From contig CAMLOA010000076.1 in NCBI GenBank assembly GCA_946481445.1, positions 1 through 7,659 of the forward strand: a DNA stretch of 7,659 nucleotides. Reading direction: 5' to 3'. The position numbers were made by a program, and so were the translations under genes. The stretch comes from an uncultured Devosia sp. (GTDB lineage Bacteria > Pseudomonadota > Alphaproteobacteria > Rhizobiales > Devosiaceae). Each line of letters starts with the position of its first letter. The first letter of the stretch is position 1. The notes under the pieces were generated by a model. The model saw only the letters and a list, made by a program, of their open reading frames with translations, did no database searches and was not told the origin of the DNA. Of this stretch, positions 3,816-7,659 are shown one piece after another.

Positions 3816-6395
3816 ATGGTGCACCATGCCGGAGACAGGGGCAGGAAGGCCGCGCCAACCGTCCGCCGGGGCGATGACGACTGGTCCCTGCCCGCCCAGG
3901 GCCTCCTTGACAGGTACGGCTCCGGCTGGCGCGGCCTGTCCGCCGTGGAAGCGCGGCGGAGACAGGCCCGGCCTTCGAGGATATCCGGCCCTCGAGCCGC
4001 CCTCGCCTCCATTGCCGGCCTGCTCCTGGCGCAGTTCGCCACGCCGCTGGTGCTCATTCTCGTCTTTGGTGCCGCGGTCGCCGCCGTGGTGGGAGAGTGG
4101 AGCGAGGCTGCCGTCATCATGGCCATTGTGCTGGCGAGCAGCCTGCTCGGATTCGCACAGGAGTTCCGCGCCTCGCGGGCCATGGAAGCACTCCGCGGAC
4201 GCCTGGCCATCACCGCCCGCGTGCGCCGTGAAGGGGCGGAAATGCGCGTTCCAGCCAGCGAGGTGGTGCCCGGGGACGTATTGCTGCTGGCAGCGGGTGC
4301 CCTGATACCGGCCGATGGTGTCGTCATGGAAGCCACCGACCTCAGCGTCAGCGAGTCCGTGCTGACCGGGGAAAGCTTCCCGGTCAACAAGCAGCCGGGG
4401 CCGGCGACTGAGGCTACAACCCCTGCCAATCTCGTCTTTGCCGGCACCTCCGTGCGCAGCGGCACGGGCACGGTCCTTGCGATGCGGACCGGCGATGATA
4501 CCGAAGTCGCCAGGATCGCCGCGACCTTGCGGCGGGCCGCGCCCGAGACCGACTTTTCCCGCGGCATCCGCGATTTCGGCTACCTGATGATGCGGATCAT
4601 GGCGGCAGTGGTGGTCATCATTTTCGTGGCCAACCTGCTGCTCGACCGGCCCCTGGTCGACTCGCTGCTGTTCTCCATCGCGCTGGCCGTCGGGCTGACG
4701 CCCGAACTGCTGCCGGCCATCATCAGCGTGACCCTGTCGCGTGGGGCCATGCGGATGAGCAAGGCCGGCGTGCTGGTGCGGCGGCTGGGGTCCATCGAGA
4801 GCCTGGGGACCATGGATGTCCTGTGCACCGACAAGACCGGGACGCTCACCGAGGGGGTGGTGAAACTGGACGGCTGGTACGGAACGGACGGGCAGGCCTC
4901 CGAGCGCGTGCTGCTGCTGGGGCAATTGAATGCACGGCTGCAGAGCGGCATGGACAATCCCATGGACAGCGCCATCGCCGCCATTGACGTCCCGGCCCAG
5001 CTGGCGCGGTTTCGCAAGCTGGGCGAAGTGCCCTACGATTTCGTGCGCAAGCGGCTGTCCGTGGCCGTCGACGACGGCGCGGGCGGTCGGCAGCTGATCT
5101 GCAAGGGCGCCATGGAGAGCGTGATGGCGGCCTGTTCGTCCATGCGCGTGGGTGGCAGGGTCAGGCGGCTCGCTGCGGCGGACCGGGCGGCCGTCGAGGA
5201 ACGGTGCCGCAACTGGAGCCAGGATGGCTTCCGGGTCCTGGCCGTCGCCACGCGCAGGCTGGCCGCCGGCGCCACGGTGGATCGCGATCTCGAGGCCGGC
5301 CTCTGCCTTGAAGGCTACCTGCTGTTCTTCGACCCGCCCAAGGCTGGTGTCGAAGCCGACCTTGCTGCCCTGGTCGCAAGGGGCATCCGGGTCAAGATGA
5401 TCTCGGGTGACAATCGTCACGTGGCCGCGCAGCTGGCCCGGCGCATCGGGCTGCCATCACGCCACGTCATGTCCGGGGCGGACCTGGCGCATCTGACCCG
5501 GAGCGCGCTCCAGGCCCGGGTGGACCGCACCGACCTGTTCGTCGAGATCGACCCCAACCAGAAGGAGCGGATCATCGCGGCGCTGCGCGCCCGACGGCAT
5601 GTGGTCGGCTATCTGGGCGACGGGATCAACGACGCCCCCGCCCTGCATGCCGCCGATGTCGGCATATCGGTGGACACGGCAGTCGATGTGGCGCGCGAGG
5701 CGGCCGATATCGTGCTGCTGCGGCGGGACCTGGGCGTGGTGGTGCGGGGCGTCGAGGATGGGCGCGTCATCTTCGCCAACACCATGAAATACATCCTGGT
5801 CACCACCAGCGCCAACCTGGGCAACATGATCAGCATGGCGGCAGCGTCGCTCTTCCTGCCATTCCTGCCCATGCTGGCCAAGCAGATCCTGCTCAACAAT
5901 TTCCTGTCCGACCTGCCCTGCCTGGCGACCGCCTCCGACGCCGTCGATCCGCCCGATCTCAAGGCCCCCCATGGCTGGGACATAAGGCAGGTGCAGCGCT
6001 CCATGTTCGGCTTCGGCCTTGTCAGTTCCCTGTTCGATTTCGTCACCTTCGCCTTCCTGCTCTATGTCGCGCGGGGCGAGGCAACGGCATTTCAGACCGG
6101 CTGGTTCGTGGAATCGCTGCTGACCGAGTTGGCCATCATCTTCGTCATCCGCACCCGCCGGCCGCTCTGGTCCGGCAGGCCGGGGAGACTGCTCCTGCTG
6201 CTGGCCCTTGCAGTTGCCTCGGTGGCCATCGCCCTGCCCTATCTGCCCATTGCCGCCGCATTCGGCTTTGCCCCGATGCGGGCAGATGTGCTGCTGGGGT
6301 TGGCGGCCATCACCGGCGCATACCTGCTGACCTCGGAGTTCCTCAAGCAGCGGCTCTATCCGGCACGGCGAAGCGCGCGCCACCCACTGGGCTGA
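3816..6395 (+). CDS. P-type cation-translocating ATPase, MgtA-like
   Basis: This inner-membrane cation pump forms an aspartyl-phosphate intermediate. Counting from the ATG at 3816 (859 residues), it shows TM1-TM2 at about 72-114, the actuator-domain loop TGES at 184-187, TM3 at about 255-277, and PELLP at 296-300 in TM4. The phosphorylation site DKTGTLT has D339. A nucleotide-binding KGAMES lies at 430, the P-domain SGDN near 530, GDGINDAP at 601-608, and about six C-terminal membrane segments follow. There is no N-terminal heavy-metal-binding domain or CPC motif, which excludes the CopA/ZntA type. The sequence around the phosphorylation site (AMRMSKAGVLVRRL, then MDVLCTDKTGTLT) and TSANLGNMISM with LNNFLSDLP in TM5-TM6 is closest to the Mg2+-transporter group, but ion specificity is not proven. 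The GTG at 3798 is an alternative start; the ATG fits the predicted promoter better and has GGA 8 nt upstream. An FNR/FixK box precedes the gene. Confidence 0.92.
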   Translation: MVHHAGDRGRKAAPTVRRGDDDWSLPAQGLLDRYGSGWRGLSAVEARRRQARPSRISGPRAALASIAGLLLAQFATPLVLILVFGAAVAAVVGEWSEAAVIMAIVLASSLLGFAQEFRASRAMEALRGRLAITARVRREGAEMRVPASEVVPGDVLLLAAGALIPADGVVMEATDLSVSESVLTGESFPVNKQPGPATEATTPANLVFAGTSVRSGTGTVLAMRTGDDTEVARIAATLRRAAPETDFSRGIRDFGYLMMRIMAAVVVIIFVANLLLDRPLVDSLLFSIALAVGLTPELLPAIISVTLSRGAMRMSKAGVLVRRLGSIESLGTMDVLCTDKTGTLTEGVVKLDGWYGTDGQASERVLLLGQLNARLQSGMDNPMDSAIAAIDVPAQLARFRKLGEVPYDFVRKRLSVAVDDGAGGRQLICKGAMESVMAACSSMRVGGRVRRLAAADRAAVEERCRNWSQDGFRVLAVATRRLAAGATVDRDLEAGLCLEGYLLFFDPPKAGVEADLAALVARGIRVKMISGDNRHVAAQLARRIGLPSRHVMSGADLAHLTRSALQARVDRTDLFVEIDPNQKERIIAALRARRHVVGYLGDGINDAPALHAADVGISVDTAVDVAREAADIVLLRRDLGVVVRGVEDGRVIFANTMKYILVTTSANLGNMISMAAASLFLPFLPMLAKQILLNNFLSDLPCLATASDAVDPPDLKAPHGWDIRQVQRSMFGFGLVSSLFDFVTFAFLLYVARGEATAFQTGWFVESLLTELAIIFVIRTRRPLWSGRPGRLLLLLALAVASVAIALPYLPIAAAFGFAPMRADVLLGLAAITGAYLLTSEFLKQRLYPARRSARHPLG

Positions 6396-6400
6396 ACCGG

Positions 6401-7603
6401 TCACTGCGCTGTGTCGGGGGTAGTGGGCGTATCGACATTGGTTCCATCCACCACCGTGTCGCCGGGATGGGTGATGACGACATCGCCTGGCTCCAGGCCA
6501 TCCAGCACTTCGCCGAAATCGCCATTGCGCTGGCCCAGCTGGATGGGGGAGAGCATAGCCTTGCCGTCGAGCACGCGGAATGTGGCCCATTGGTCGGCGT
6601 CCCTGAACAGGGCGCCGATGGGGACCAGCACCCGGTCCTTCCCCTCCCAGACGACGATATCGGCGACGACGCGGAACCCGTGCCCCAGCCGCGACCAGGT
6701 CTCGGGCGGGTCGAGCAGGTCCAGGATCAGTTCGACCCTTTGCTCCTCGATGCCCAGGGCACTGACCTTGGTCACGGCGGCGGGACTGATGCTGCTGACA
6801 CGCGCCTGCAGCGGTTCGCCGCCCCAGTTCCGGATCGTGGCGGGCGCGCCGGCCGTGATGCGGACGGCGTCGGAAGACAGGACCTCGACGACAACCTGCA
6901 TGTTGACCGGATCGCCCAGGTCCATCAGCGGCGTGCCCGGCTGCACGGCCTGTTCGCTCTCGGTGAGGACGGCCAGAACCTGCCCGGCAATGGGGCTGGG
7001 CACATTGGCGCAGCACTGGTCTGTCGGGGCGGGGGCGATGCCCTGTATCAGCGTGGCACGGGCGCTTTCGAGATCCTGCTCGCGCATGGCAAGCATGGCT
7101 TCTGCCACCTGGACATCCCTGTTCGCCATCGAGAGGGCCAGCACGGCCTGTTCCTTGACCTGGGTGGAAACGACGCCGCGTTCGGCGAGAGCCGCCTTGC
7201 GGGTCGCGTCGGTATCGGCGTAGGCGGCGCGGGCCTGTGCTTCGGACAGCGACGCCTCGGCCAGTCGCACCGCGGCCTCGGCTGCCGCAACGGCGGCTTC
7301 GGCGATCAGGCGCGAGCGTTCGTCGAGCAGGCCCGGCGGCGCCGGCTCGATCACGGCCACGGTCTGCCCCAGGGTGACCGGGTCGCCGGCATGGATATTG
7401 ACGCGCACCAGCCGGCCGGCAACCGGCGCCGTCACGCGATACACTTCCCTAATGCGCGAAATGCCCTCCTCCTCCACCGTCACGCTGAGAGTGCCCCGCC
7501 CGATCACGGCCACTTCCACGGCTACCGGCCTGGGCCACAGGGCCCATGCCGCACCCGCCAGGATGAGGGCGACGACGAGGATGCCGATGATGCGACCCAC
7601 CAT
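6401..7603 (-). CDS. HlyD/MacA-type periplasmic adaptor (membrane fusion protein)
   Basis: This 400-residue adaptor would link an inner-membrane exporter to an outer-membrane channel or act with an ABC permease in the periplasm. A single N-terminal membrane anchor (about 4-23) is followed by a first beta/lipoyl half (about 53-88, VTAPVAGRLVRVNIHAGD). A long alanine- and glutamate-rich coiled-coil hairpin spans about 92-187, and the second lipoyl half (about 202-231, SPIAGQVLAVLTESEQAVQPG) comes next. A beta-barrel and a membrane-proximal domain run to the C-terminus (LVPIGALFR, then LDGLEPGDVVITHPGD). A CC pair sits at 197-198 just before the second lipoyl half. Length and order are normal for the family. 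The start at 7603 has AGGGAA about 6 nt upstream, overlapping the end of the preceding permease gene, so the two are an operon. The stop lies only 5 bp from the convergent ATPase stop. Confidence 0.92.
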   Translation of the reverse strand: MVGRIIGILVVALILAGAAWALWPRPVAVEVAVIGRGTLSVTVEEEGISRIREVYRVTAPVAGRLVRVNIHAGDPVTLGQTVAVIEPAPPGLLDERSRLIAEAAVAAAEAAVRLAEASLSEAQARAAYADTDATRKAALAERGVVSTQVKEQAVLALSMANRDVQVAEAMLAMREQDLESARATLIQGIAPAPTDQCCANVPSPIAGQVLAVLTESEQAVQPGTPLMDLGDPVNMQVVVEVLSSDAVRITAGAPATIRNWGGEPLQARVSSISPAAVTKVSALGIEEQRVELILDLLDPPETWSRLGHGFRVVADIVVWEGKDRVLVPIGALFRDADQWATFRVLDGKAMLSPIQLGQRNGDFGEVLDGLEPGDVVITHPGDTVVDGTNVDTPTTPDTAQ

Positions 7604-7605
7604 TT

Positions 7606-7659
7606 CTATTCCCTCGTCTTGAGCACGGCGATCATGTCGAGACGGTCAATGCGCCGCCG
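7606..7659 (-). CDS. C-terminal end of a probable ABC-transporter permease (partial)
   Basis: The minus strand is open from the window edge and ends at a TAG (7606-7608). It encodes 17 residues, RRRIDRLDMIAVLKTRE. This resembles the usual end of FtsX/MacB-type ABC permeases, in which a basic stretch is followed by R-hydrophobic-D-P/M-hydrophobic-A-L and a charged terminus. The stop is only 2 nt before the ATG of the adaptor gene, and the adaptor's ribosome-binding site lies in the last codons, so translation is probably coupled. Permease plus HlyD/MacA-type adaptor is a standard exporter arrangement; the ATP-binding subunit is expected beyond the right edge. Only the tail is visible, so the family call is tentative. 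Confidence 0.55.
   Translation of the reverse strand, partial: RRRIDRLDMIAVLKTRE

Noticed and set aside
3560..3877. 105-residue plus-strand frame in the PAS/ATPase spacer
   Set aside because: It spans the predicted promoter and overlaps the ATPase start; it has no ribosome-binding site or protein-like pattern.
3750..5420. Long minus-strand open frame (556 residues) opposite the ATPase gene
   Set aside because: It is antisense to a clear P-type ATPase, with low-complexity His/Gln/Gly/Arg-rich content typical of a shadow frame in GC-rich DNA; no family motifs.
5457..7016. Minus-strand open frame (519 residues) across the ATPase end and the adaptor gene
   Set aside because: It overlaps two well-supported genes and its composition is that of a shadow frame.

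Overview
The window comes from a GC-rich bacterium, most likely an alphaproteobacterium of the Hyphomicrobiales (Rhizobiales) type. This rests on base composition, the style of the KdpD/KdpE proteins, a 74-residue conserved protein that I associate with rhizobia and relatives, and FNR/FixK-type boxes in front of genes. The assignment is inference; no rRNA or other strong taxonomic marker is present. I see no mobile element, tRNA, rRNA or CRISPR array.

Layout. Positions 2-946 (+) hold the C-terminal third of a KdpD-type sensor kinase that begins outside the window. It overlaps by 4 nt the complete response regulator gene kdpE (943-1647), so the left edge is the end of a kdp potassium-transport locus. 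A 218-nt spacer follows. It contains a strong hairpin just after kdpE and a perfect palindromic FNR/FixK box (1797-1810), placed correctly to drive two small membrane-protein genes (1866-2066 and 2097-2453). Next is a small conserved soluble protein gene (2597-2821, +), which converges on a PAS-domain gene (2865-3560, -).

The PAS gene is divergent from a large P-type cation ATPase gene (3816-6395, +) of the MgtA-like group. The spacer between them holds a second FNR/FixK box (3740-3753), centred about 40 nt ahead of the start site predicted from a -10-like hexamer. The ATPase gene ends 5 bp from the convergent end of a gene for a HlyD/MacA-type periplasmic adaptor (6401-7603, -). That gene is preceded by the last 17 codons of what is probably an ABC-transporter permease (7606-7659, -), which continues past the right edge.

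How the genes may work together. The window combines K+ sensing (KdpDE), a cation-pumping P-type ATPase, small inner-membrane proteins, a stand-alone PAS protein and an ABC-type export system. Two of the transcription units carry near-ideal anaerobic-regulator operators. The simplest reading is an accessory low-oxygen or envelope ion-homeostasis island, controlled by an FNR/FixK-family regulator and lying next to the kdp locus. The operators are seen directly in the sequence; that they form one physiological module is inference.
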